From Thalassia testudinum (taxonomy: Eukaryota > Streptophyta > Magnoliopsida > Alismatales > Hydrocharitaceae), in assembly GCA_037157565.1 (NCBI GenBank), contig JAZHRO010000036.1:134160501-134224500 (forward strand): a stretch of 64,000 nt of DNA. The letters run 5' to 3'. Shown in pieces: positions 54,980-64,000 of the stretch. Under the pieces are notes generated by a model. It was not told where the DNA came from, made no database searches, and saw only the letters and a program-made list of their open reading frames with translations. Made by a program: the position numbers and the translations under genes. Position 1 is the stretch's first letter. Each line of letters opens with the position of its first letter.

Positions 54980-55973
54980 CTGAAAAGAAACTCCCAAGGA
55001 GATCTACTGAGGCCTCTTAGGTTAAGAACCTAAGGACCCTCTCGTGTGTGTGTTCTAATAGAAGATGAGGGACTAGATATGAATTAGACCCAATCAAGGC
55101 ACCTAAAGATTTTTGGATGACTAAGGCAGCTTTGAGGCAGATGATACCTCTGAATCAGAAATTCGCACACTCGAGAAGTACCTAGGCAACCAGGAAGGGA
55201 GAGCCCCGCAAAGACCCCTACACGGTAGAGCATCCCTACGGGTTATAGGGTTTCCCTCACCCGACCTTCCTTCTCACTGAGGGTCCAGGTAGACTGGAAT
55301 GCACGAACTTAAGCCCTTAAGTCTACCAATTTTATGTCCTATTTTGTGCCTTTGATTTTCACTTGATTAGAAGTTAATTCAACTTGTGGCCTACAATGTA
55401 GACCAACTTCACCTGACCTGCCCTAAAGATGGCAAAATGAGATCTAGGTCAAGACCCAAAAATCACCCCGATTTGACTCTCAAGTTATCAGGTCCAAGGA
55501 TTTTAGGGTTCAAGTGAATTTAGAGCCTGATTTTGGGATTCTATTGATTAGCTCTTTTCAACCAATGGCTTGGGTAGCACACAAATGTGGGTGGGTTTGT
55601 TTTCTTTTTATGCAGGCAAGTGTGAACTAACACTCCAAAACCCTAAAAATTGAAACCCTAATTGGCTCTATTCTTCATCAAATTTGATCTTTAAAAATGT
55701 TCACCTTGGACATCAAGCAAGAAATGTGTTAGCCCAAAGTGATTTAGAATTTAAGCGTAGTCCTTAATAGGCATAGGAAATTTGGGGTAAGATCTCTAAA
55801 CAGAATCACTTCAAACTTCACTCAGATTTGAAAAAAATTTTCGTAAATCAGGAAACTTGCCTTTTAAATGATGATTACTATGAAAAATAAGGCAGGTGAT
55901 TCCTAATTGACTGTTTCCTTTTTTGTGTCTTCCCAAGATTAGGAGGTTGATTAGGGAAGAATAGAGATGTTAC
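54980..55973 (-). other. Putative leader intron of element E
   Basis: Sense donor CAG/GTAACA with G at 55973, 156 nt from the LTR. Acceptor GTTTCTTTTCAG with AG at 54981-54980, 42 nt before the ORF ATG. Length 994 nt, nearly that of the LTR1 leader introns although the sequences do not look related. Confidence 0.5.
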
Positions 55974-56107
55974 CTGCCCTGGAGTTGTTGATATGCGCAA
56001 AAGATTTCCTCGTGAAGTACCTCACAAAATCACAATAAAGCAAACAAGGCAAGTTAGTGCTCAAATATAATCAAATAATGCAGAGAATAGTGGTGAATTG
56101 CACATTG

Positions 56108-56126
56108 CTCCTCGGCAACGGCTCCA
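56108..56126 (-). other. Primer-binding site of element E
   Basis: In sense TGGAGCCGTTGCCGAGGAG, three bases from the LTR; tRNA-Asp type. Confidence 0.83.
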
Positions 56127-56129
56127 AAA

Positions 56130-58966
56130 TGTTGGTCGCTCTGACTCGGATTTTGAAATCAATGCATGTAGTATAGGTTGAATCAGCACAAAAAATAAAT
56201 AGAATTTATTACTCGAAGGAAAGTTCGAGGTCGAACACAAGGAGCAAAAAGGAATTCAATCGCTAATCTCAATAAATAATGTAAATGAGAACAAGAACTT
56301 AAACCAAATAATGATATTTAATAAATACTAATCTGTCACATTAGATATTCAATGAATTCTCATGTATCTTGAGGCAATAAAAAAGTAGAGAAGCTAAGAT
56401 AATGGTGATTTAAATCACCAATTACTCTCTAAGCATATATATCTCAAGCATTCAACCAATTTAAATTTCTCAATAGTAATTCTAAATCAATCATTCACAG
56501 TATCAAGCCTTAAATCAGACGTCGAGTTTGATGACCAGATGACTTAACCAACATATGCTACAGTGCTAGAGAAGCACTGTTCTTCTTCTTCTTCCTCTTC
56601 TTTTCTTTCTTCTTCTCTCAAGTTCTTCTTTAGCTTTCCTTCTTCAGCAGCTCTCTTCATCTTCTCTGCCTTGCCTTCTCTTGCAGGCCTTCTTCCTTTT
56701 CTCCTCTTTTGCAAGGGCTTTCCTCCTTCTCTTTATGCACAGGGGGAAACTCTCAGATTTGGCTAAGTGTTAGCTAATACAGGGAAGAAAAACCCCCCTC
56801 CCTTGCATGCTCTCTCTCCTTTCTCTCTTCCTCCTAAGTTCCGCCCTCCCAGGGCCCTTCACAATGTCAAGTTATTGGATTATCGGGCACACGCGCACCC
56901 AAGACTAGGCTCACCGGCAATGGGTGGTGAGCGAGGTGTGGACAGGGCTTAGGCGGGTAATCGGATGTGCCGGACCCATGGGTTAGGTGTCGCAAGTGAG
57001 GTGTGCGTGGGTAAGGAGGACCTCACCCTCGTGTTAGGAGGCGAATAGTGTTTGTGACAAAATCGATTTATGCCACTGCAGGCATCTGTCAGCTTCCGAG
57101 GTGGGACTAAATGTCCCACCCTTCCTTCGCGTAGGTCGCAACAAGTGTTCCTTCCTCAATTTGAGAGTGAGTGCTCCCTAGTAGCTTCAATTGGATGCCT
57201 GGGAGGCTTCCTGGGAGTAAGTCACACTACCTTGGACTTCACCTGGGGCTTGCAACGCTTGGGACTTGAAGAACAAGGGCAGCAATGGCGGAAATGGTAG
57301 AGCTCCTGCGAGGATACCTACAAAGAAGAATATGGCCTTGCGGCCTCATCAGAAGGTTCAGCAGGCTTTGTCGTAGCACAACTAATGTGGTTATGGGTTC
57401 AACGTGAGGAGAGGAGCGTTGTGGAGGTCGGACGGAGTCGGGACTGGAGGTGTGGTGATGGGTTTGTTTGGTGGCATGATTAGGTGGACGATGGAGTGTG
57501 ATAGGTTAGGGTTTTTGTGCGAGAGGATGAGGCGAAGGTTTTGAGGTGTTCGAAAAGGCGGATGGAGTTATGTAGCAGTGGAACTGCCTCGCCGGAGGAG
57601 CGGCCAAAGACAAAGAAGATGGGGATGAGCGGCGTAGTCAAGGGCTTATTTTGGGGATTTTTGGGTAGGAAACTAAACTAGGAATATAAACGAACTAATC
57701 TAACCTAACCTATTCAGACAAAAGGGGGGAGAATCCGCACCGAGGGTAATTCGGCAACGGAGAAGACAAAGTGCTCCGATGAGGGTAGGAATGGCGACGA
57801 CGACGAGAATGATGCTCCTGCTGATACAGCTAAGAGCAGACGAGAGAGAGGAAGAAAATCTGGCCACTAGTATTGCGGATGGACGATGAAGGTCAAAATG
57901 AATCGCCAGAGCTTGCAGAGCTTCGCGGCTGGAGCGGAGAGAGGAAGGTAGGGGTTTCATGACCGAAATCAAGCTTGAGAAGTTCGGCTTGATTTGGGGG
58001 TCCTTTTATAGGCCTCTGGATGGTGTTTTGGGCTTGGGAAGCAAGCTTCCCAAGCTAGGAAAGATCACTAGAGATAGAAATTCCAAGATACCTCAATCTC
58101 TCATGTGCTCGCATGAGAGATTGGGAAAGTTTTGGGGCTTAGGAATTGGCTCAAAAGGAAGGGAATTCCTTAACAAACTTCCCTTTCAAATCTGAGAGGG
58201 ATTTGTCAAGGAGTGAAGGAGAACATGCCATTTTAAGGTCGCCGAAGTTGTAGGATTAGGATTCATGGCGGCAGGGACCTTTTTGAAGAAAATGATGGAA
58301 AAGATAGGAACCTTTGTGTAAGAAATTCAAAAGTAAGGACCCATGTGGAATAAAGGAAATCAGACTTGGACCAAAGTACAAACTACGTTGAAACAATCTC
58401 ATATTGGGCCCAAATTTTGGCATAAACCTAATTTAGACCTAAGGAATTCAATGGTGAAGTTGGATTTTCCTTTTCACCTAGTTTGACTGGGTAATTTGCA
58501 CTATTACCCAAATTAAGGCAAATGTCTATCTGAAACTCTGTTTTAGGTAAGATGGGTTCCAATGGTCAAATCGAAGGTGCCAAACCCTAGATAATATTTT
58601 TCTATGATTTTTAGAGGGTTTAGGTAAATTTTATTCTAACCAAAACCTCAATGGATTAAGCGAGTTTGTTTTTAGGGTTTCGGAAGTAATTTAATTCTCA
58701 AAACACGTGAAAACCCTTTTCTGTCTGTTCTAACCCACTTGTTAGACTTTTAAGACCATTTGACCTTTATCTTACCCTTGACAAAACCCGTGGTTGTTCT
58801 GCATTCAAGATATCATGGTAAAATCGTAGTTTTAACCTTATTTTCTTACCTTTCTCTCAGAAAGGATTTGCAATGAATTATGGCCTTCTGATGGTTATGT
58901 AGGAGCATTTAATGACTTAATTAGATCAAATTGATCTAGTTATGGCTTGTGATGGTGTTCCCATCA
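56130..58966 (-). mobile_element. 5' LTR of element E
   Basis: 2,837 bp. TATA box 58002-58010; CTT-rich block about 56577-56720. The sense start at 58966 is identical in its hairpin to the 3' LTR. Low-coding; frames such as 57700-57972 are mirrored in the 3' LTR (42437-42700) but carry no known domain. Confidence 0.92.
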
Positions 58967-59975
58967 CTCTCTCCCTCGTTTGAATTGATCGGATTTGAAT
59001 GATTATTTTGGATTTAGTTTTGATGGTTGATTGAAAGATTTTGGAGGAATTGAAGTCAATTTGGATTTAATTGATGAAATTGAGTTTATGTATGTACAAT
59101 TGGATGTATTGCGATCGCTCCAAACTCATTTGATCAGATCTTTATTGCTTGGATTTTCTGCGCCCAATTTTCATCTTAAATACTATTTTGTTTCTCTTAT
59201 TGGGTAGCAAGAGTCTATGAAATCCAATACACGGATTGAGACTTTTGCAATAACCATATTGGTTCCTAAGGATTGCAATAGACCCCTATACACTAATCAA
59301 TAGCAGGTAGGTGTCTTAAGTGATTTGATCATCAGAGCGATTGAAGATTAAATACCTAGAAGGGTGACACCTAGAGTTTAATGTTAATCATTTTAATCTG
59401 GTGGTCGAAGGTTTGAGACTTGTTTTTAAGTTGTTTTAAGGCCTGAATTGATTCTTTCCTTTTTGCTATCTATAGGAAAATAGGGAGGATTGGTTATGGT
59501 TTTTGATGTATTTTTGTGCTTTAATCTGATTTTGAATGAGTTTCAGGCATCCTTGTGAGTGTTTGTGATGCATGAGATGGATTTTTGATTGATTAGGTTG
59601 AGATTTAGATTTAAGCTTCCATCATTCTAGATATGATGATAAGTAGGATACACAATGTGATTATCTGGATTTAATGGTTGAATGAAGAAGAAGAACAGTT
59701 TTTAAGGATTTGATAGCATGGTGAAATGGTTTTAATAAGGATTTCAGTCCTGCTTTGCTTGAATTTTTGTTTTGTCAGCAGCTATAGATTGGACTAAGTG
59801 AAGTTGGATCCAAGGGTTCTGAGCTGATTTTGGGTTTTGATTGGGTGTCTAATATTTTGTCATGAAAGAATCTAACATAAAAAGCATTCCTGTATTGTTA
59901 ATTGGTTCAAATTTGAAGTAGAAAGCTTGTATAAGTATTTAACATGCTTGAGTCATCTTTTTAAGAAAGGTATTT
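58967..59975. other. Unclassified AT-rich sequence (right part)
   Basis: Continues 38772-40877 across the element E insertion. T-rich, with many short TTTGAT/GATTTGAAT phrases. No gene, TATA box or boundary seen. Confidence 0.35.
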
Positions 59976-60576
59976 GCATTGTAGTATAGTTGACAAAAAT
60001 GTGACAAACACTTAAATTTATAAACTCAAAATCAGAGAATGTGAGTTCGAGGTCGTTCACAGGGAGCAAATGGAATTCATGCACTAATCGTATTCAGAAA
60101 TAATGAGCACAAGAAAAAGATTTGCAATGAATAATCTACTCAAAAATATATTGAATTATAAACCAATGTATCTTAAGAAATAGAGGGATAAAAAGATAGA
60201 AGATTGCAAAAATAATGGTGATTTAGATCACCACATAAATCCTCTAATTAAGCATATATCCCACAACTCAAATTAACTCAAATATCGCTACAGTGGTATT
60301 AACCACTTATCCATGTCAGATAAGACCATAGTATTAGAGTTTCAAGCCAAAGCCAAGCACCATACGTTAGGAAGGCACATCAGAAGACTTAAAATCACCA
60401 AGGCACAGAGCCTCAATAGATGCACAAGGGCCAACTTTCTTCCTTAGAGGCTAAGTGTTAACTTTTCTTTTGCATGCACCTCGAGGCAGTAGAGCCTGAG
60501 GCAAAACCCTCCCCCCTCCTCACAAATTCCCCCTCTCTCTCATAACCAGGTATAATCGGATCCATATTTGGGTAAG
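59976..60576 (-). mobile_element. LTR2-type LTR, U5-side 0.6 kb, cut by element D
   Basis: It has the U5 block shared with 10222 and 40878 ('GAGTTCGAGGTCGTTCACAG' about 60043-60062, 'AATGGTGATTTAGATCACC' about 60212). Start placed at TG 59976 or 60000. No PBS precedes it. The remainder lies beyond D, outside the window. Confidence 0.65.
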
Positions 60577-60878
60577 TGATGAACACACATAAATTCATGA
60601 TAAATTGCTTATTTTTGATAGTTCCTTGGCTTAGCATTGCATATCATGTTATAAATATTGCATAACATCCATTGCATGGCATTTAGGATAGTTGTATATT
60701 TTGTATATTAGTTCCTTCATTTTATATGGCCAGGGGGGCAATGCGACATCCATACGGATTTCGGATGGAAAATCCAACCGTACGGATGGATCCAAAGCGA
60801 CGATCGCAGTTCGACATCGCAGGAATCATCTCAATCTGAGCACCGTAGCACCCTCTAAAGAAGAAGATGGATGGCCCA

Positions 60879-60900
60879 GATGGCGCCACGTGGCGCCATC
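60879..60900. promoter_or_regulatory. Perfect 22-bp G-box palindrome in D's LTR
   Basis: The core TGGCGCCACGTGGCGCCA (60881-60898) extends by two more paired bases on each side. It is centred on CACGTG, a target of plant bZIP/bHLH factors. It is followed by a second inverted repeat TTGGATC-AA-GATCCAA at 60944-60959. Confidence 0.7.
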
Positions 60901-61010
60901 CAGCCCGCCCAACTCCTTCATCCGCGCCCTTCAATCCCAGCCATTGGATCAAGATCCAACGGCTGGGAAGCGGTTGCACCAAGCCACTCCACACGACACA
61001 AGGGAAGGTT

Positions 61011-61078
61011 TGCCGCAATGGTTGGAGTGCTAGTTTGCGAAGGGGTGGCGCGGGTTCGAACCCCCGCAGCCCCTCCAA
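61011..61078 (+). other. tRNA-like cassette in D's LTR
   Basis: Box A-like CAATGGTTGGAGTGCTAG (about 61016-61033) and box B GGTTCGAACCC (61053-61063) within a full T-arm: stem GCGGG/CCCGC, loop TTCGAAC. Sense orientation as in the other copies. Confidence 0.55.
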
Positions 61079-61440
61079 TTCGCAATTGGGCAGGCGCATG
61101 GAGCGGCAGCGCCAGCGCAAGGCAGCGCACGTGCACGTGCACGACAGCGCGTGGCAAGCGCGCACGCCAGCACATAGCAAGCGCGCACACAGCAGGGCGC
61201 GCGTGGTTAGCGCGCATGATGAGCGGGGCAGCGTGGTGCAGGCGCAAGGGCGGTTGGCGCCAACTTTCAGCGACAGCTGGGCTGACCTATAGCGACGCTT
61301 ACAGCCATCGCTATTTCATTGCAAGCTAGCAGAGCTAGCTATGGGAGTGGGTGGAGGTGAGCTGTCTACAGCAACGTTTCCAGTGACGGTCTGGAAATCG
61401 CTAAAGGTCCTTTATCCATTTTTATCCTCTTCTCCTCCAC

Positions 61441-61449
61441 TATAAAAGG
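61441..61449 (+). promoter_or_regulatory. TATA box of D's LTR
   Basis: TATAAAAGG, preceded (about 61265-61410) by several AGCGAC/GCTTACAGCCATCGCT-type motifs. Confidence 0.72.
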
Positions 61450-62813
61450 ACCTACACCCCCTCCCTTCTAAGCCATCTCTACCTACTCTACTCCCACCTA
61501 CTCCCAAGCTCTAGCAAGCCTACCAACGCTCCATTAAAGCTTGTTCTCAGGCTCCCAAGGTGCTTATTAGTGTAGTGAACCTCTACCCCACCAAATACTC
61601 CTCCAACTTCCCATCTCCCTTCATAGGTCACCTTGGAGCCATCCTCCCACCTCCATTCCGGTAGCAGATCACCTTTGTCTTATCACCTCCATTCCGAAGC
61701 CACGCCGAAGCTTTCCTCAACACGACGTCCTCCTGCATCTCACCTTCGTCATCCCGCTCCTCACCTCCTTCATCTGAGCTTCCACCAGGCACCGTCATCT
61801 CGCCGAACAGCCGATTCGGGAGATTTCCTCTCACCTCCCTCTCTTTTTATGCTTTCATAGTAGATTGTAATAGACATTGGATTGATATATATACTATTTT
61901 CATTCCACATCTCTATCTTATGATTCATTTGCTTGTCTTTTATTTCAAAAACACAAAAAAATAACAAAACCCTAAATTACCAAAAAGAAATGAATCAAAG
62001 TGCGATTTTCACGTAAAGTAAATGTAGCCTCCCTGTGTTCGACCCGAGACTCCCTTGAAGTTTTGGTATAAATTTTATCTGATCGCGTGTTTTGTAACTA
62101 CGACAACGGGTTGTAACCCTAATTTCTAAACACGCGAAACATGCCCGACCATTTTGGTGCCATTGCCGGGGAGGCAATGGAATTTATGTTATTGTTTATT
62201 ACACTTCTTTGCATTTACATAGCACTAACCCTACTTGTCTTTGATCTACTGTCTTGTAGGTATTCTAGCATGGAGATCCAAGTGCGGTGGAGTAAAGTGT
62301 GGGTCGAGTACTCTGTAAGTGTCCCCCACTTTCCCCCCACTAGTTCATTTCACCACAATCATAACCATGACCTAATCTGCTTAGGTGTTTGCATAAACCC
62401 TAGGATAGACTTTGTTTGTCTTGTTTGCCACCTTCACCCATCTCACCCATATCTTATATAAATAAAAAAAAACAAAAAGATATTTTTTGTGGGACGAATC
62501 AATTTACACACTCTATACACCCACATTTGAGGCACATAATCGGACTTGATTTTCATCTACTCAATCGGGCTTCCGACCTGTGGACCCGGTACACGAATTC
62601 AACACATAAAAGAGCAGAAATCATATTAGGTTAACCACCTTTTTGTGTGTCTTAATCGGTGGTGCATTTGAGCCAATTGAGTGAATTGTTTAGGTCGCAC
62701 CACCTAATCTAAAAGAGGTTCATTTTCTAGCTGCCCCATAGCATTCAATAATTAGGTCAAGCTAGGCACTCCATATTTTTCTTAATTTATAAAGGAAAAT
62801 ACTTGAACACGTG

Positions 62814-64000
62814 TGATGAGAACCTCATCATGAGCCATAACTAGCTCATTTTGACCTAATACAAAGGATAAAAGCTCCTATATAACTCAAGGAAAGGCTT
62901 AACTCAGAGAATTCTGAGTTTAAGGAGAAAATAAGTCATAAGGGGTAAAAATGCAATTTTACCAGTATAATCTGCATACAGGGTAATTCAGGGTCCAAAC
63001 ATAGGTCAAAGCAACCTAATAAGAATAAAAGTGGGATGAGATGATCTGGCAAGGGCTACAGCAATTCCAAGGAAATAAATGATAATCTGTAACCCTAAAA
63101 CAAACCCACTTCAATTCACGAGGTTCAAGGTAAAGCAAAAATGGAATAAACCCTCTAAAATTCATATAAAAATAATCTCTAGGGTTTAGAACCTTCAATT
63201 TGACCTTAGGAACCCATCTTGACCTACATTGAGAACCATACCCAATTAATAACTTAATTTGGGTTTTTGCATAAATTGACCAGTAAAACAAGGTTTAATC
63301 TAGAAATAAAATTCACCATCAGATTCCTTAGGTCCTAATTAGTCATGTATAAAAACTTGAGCCTAAGAAGAAACCTTCTTAACCAACTTTACACTTTGGT
63401 CCTCATATATTTACTTTTTGGCCCTCAACTTTTGAACCCTCGCATTTTGGCCCCTAACTCTCCTTCGTTCTTTGCGTTCAGGTCCTCCCTGCAAAACCTG
63501 CCAGCACCATGCTCCGGCGACCTTGCGCGGAGCATGGCGCCGCGCAGGGTGAGGGGGAGGGTCTGGCAAGTAAACCGGGGGTGCCCTGCGTCGTCAGCCG
63601 TCGCAGGGACACCCCCCTGGTCGCTGTAACCCACCATACCGGCCGTGCGAACGCACGGACGGTATGTGTTTCCATCTCCGGCGTCCTCCGGCGAGGGAGA
63701 CACGTCGTCTCCCTCCGCCTTCCTCTCTGATTCGGTCCCTATAAATACCCCTGTCGCTCCACCGTTCTTCGGAGCTCGGTCCTGACGGAGAAAGACCCCC
63801 ACTTCCTCTCTTCCCACTCCGACAGGAAGCCCTCCAGCTCCGGCGGCCTCCCCTCTTCCTCCTCGTCGCTCTGCCGCACTACCAGCTGCAGGGTTGCTCT
63901 CCCTCGCTCTTCCCACGCCACGCCGCACCCAGCTGGCGCCTCTCCGGCCCTCTTCTCGCCGCCGCACCTTCCCCCGGGCATCTTCTTCTCTGGCGACAGT
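62814..64000 (+). mobile_element. Second GC-type LTR2 LTR, plus strand, cut by the window edge
   Basis: Begins TGATGAGAACCTCATCA and is colinear and nearly identical with 13985-15160, including the TATA box (63740-63747) and CpG-rich leader. The 13985 copy lacks about 10 bp present here near 62978-62990. Whether it is a solo LTR or part of a full element cannot be seen. Confidence 0.88.

Larger units (their letters stand above)
40878..58966 (-). mobile_element. Element E: full-length LTR2 retrotransposon, minus strand, with element C nested
   Basis: Two LTRs (40878-43669 and 56130-58966, about 90% alike by eye) flank an internal region of about 4.7 kb once C (45796-53551 plus 5 bp) is removed. 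Flanks CCCTC (40873-40877) and CTCTC (58967-58971) differ at one base. PBS at 56108-56126; polypurine-like AGGCATCAGGGTA next to the 3' LTR (43670-43682). The only coding feature is the single frame at 53561-54937. No pol, so non-autonomous. Confidence 0.9.
60577..62813 (+). mobile_element. Element D: LTR1 retrotransposon, plus strand, 5' LTR and start of internal region
   Basis: 5' LTR 60577-62151 (1,575 bp), PBS 62155-62172 (TGGTGCCATTGCCGGGGA), GTAAGT donor at 62315. The leader then matches B until the GC-type LTR2 enters at 62814. ORF and 3' LTR lie outside the window. It interrupts an LTR2-type LTR at GTAAG (60572-60576). TATA box 61441-61449. Confidence 0.88.

Noticed and set aside
13985..64000. 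The two GC-type LTR2 LTRs (13985 and 62814) as the two ends of one 50-kb element
   Set aside because: The first copy has its own near-perfect 5-bp flanks (CTGGG/ATGGG) and sits inside element A's noncoding region. The sequence between belongs to other elements, so it is a separate solo LTR.

Overview
This window is intergenic DNA from a plant with a large, repeat-rich genome, almost certainly a flowering or other seed plant. I find no host gene. About 90% of the 64 kb can be assigned to nested LTR retrotransposons. The evidence is TG...CA-bounded long terminal repeats (LTRs), 5-bp target-site duplications (TSDs), primer-binding sites (PBSs) complementary to the 3' end of tRNA-Asp, polypurine tracts, and one decayed Ty3/gypsy pol gene. 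Species cannot be told from this sequence. Family names used here (LTR1 to LTR4, GC-type LTR2, X) are local labels.

Layout. 1-2971: leader and 5' LTR of a minus-strand LTR3 element running off the left edge, inserted in an LTR1 LTR (2972-4632). 4642 to about 8790: a plus-strand LTR2-type LTR with an LTR4 solo LTR (4649-6621) inserted in its first bases. 9165-9478 and 32017-33060: two halves of one minus-strand Ty3/gypsy pol pseudogene (X; RNase H and integrase), split between the second Asp and the Glu of the integrase triad. The split was made by element A (LTR1, minus, 9479-24759) and, 7 bp beyond it, element B (LTR1, plus, 24767-32011). A itself holds three further insertions: solo LTR2 10222-12854, GC-type LTR2 13985-18599 (which contains a copia-like solo LTR 16317-18041), and solo LTR1 23673-24485. 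33195-38771: a truncated LTR1 LTR and two LTR3 LTRs. 38772-40877 and 58967-59975: an unclassified sequence split by element E (LTR2, minus, 40878-58966), which contains element C (LTR1, minus, 45796-53551). 59976-60576: start of another LTR2-type LTR, cut by element D (LTR1, plus, 60577 onward), itself cut at 62814 by a second GC-type LTR2 LTR that leaves the window.

The most interesting content is the organisation of the LTR1 elements (A, B, C, D) and the LTR2 element E. None shows pol. Each has a PBS, a splice-donor-like site about 150-170 nt after the LTR, a putative leader intron of about 1.0 kb, an acceptor about 36-42 nt before an ATG, one long tyrosine/acid-rich reading frame (about 510-520 codons in LTR1, 459 in E), then 1.5-2.1 kb of noncoding DNA with repeated motifs, a polypurine tract and the 3' LTR. 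The plan recurs in two families whose proteins show no obvious similarity to each other. They look non-autonomous and could have used enzymes from an X-like partner; that is inference.

The LTRs also carry structure: short hairpins at the 5' terminus in most families (in LTR2 a constant AAC loop with compensating stem changes), a palindromic G-box whose arms co-vary between LTR1 copies, tRNA-like box A/box B cassettes in sense orientation in several LTR1 LTRs, an AGCT-rich domain and a TTGGCRCCAA array in LTR3, and an AGACGTCT array in the copia-like LTR. Boundaries with a TSD are firm to the base; alignments and identity estimates were made by eye.
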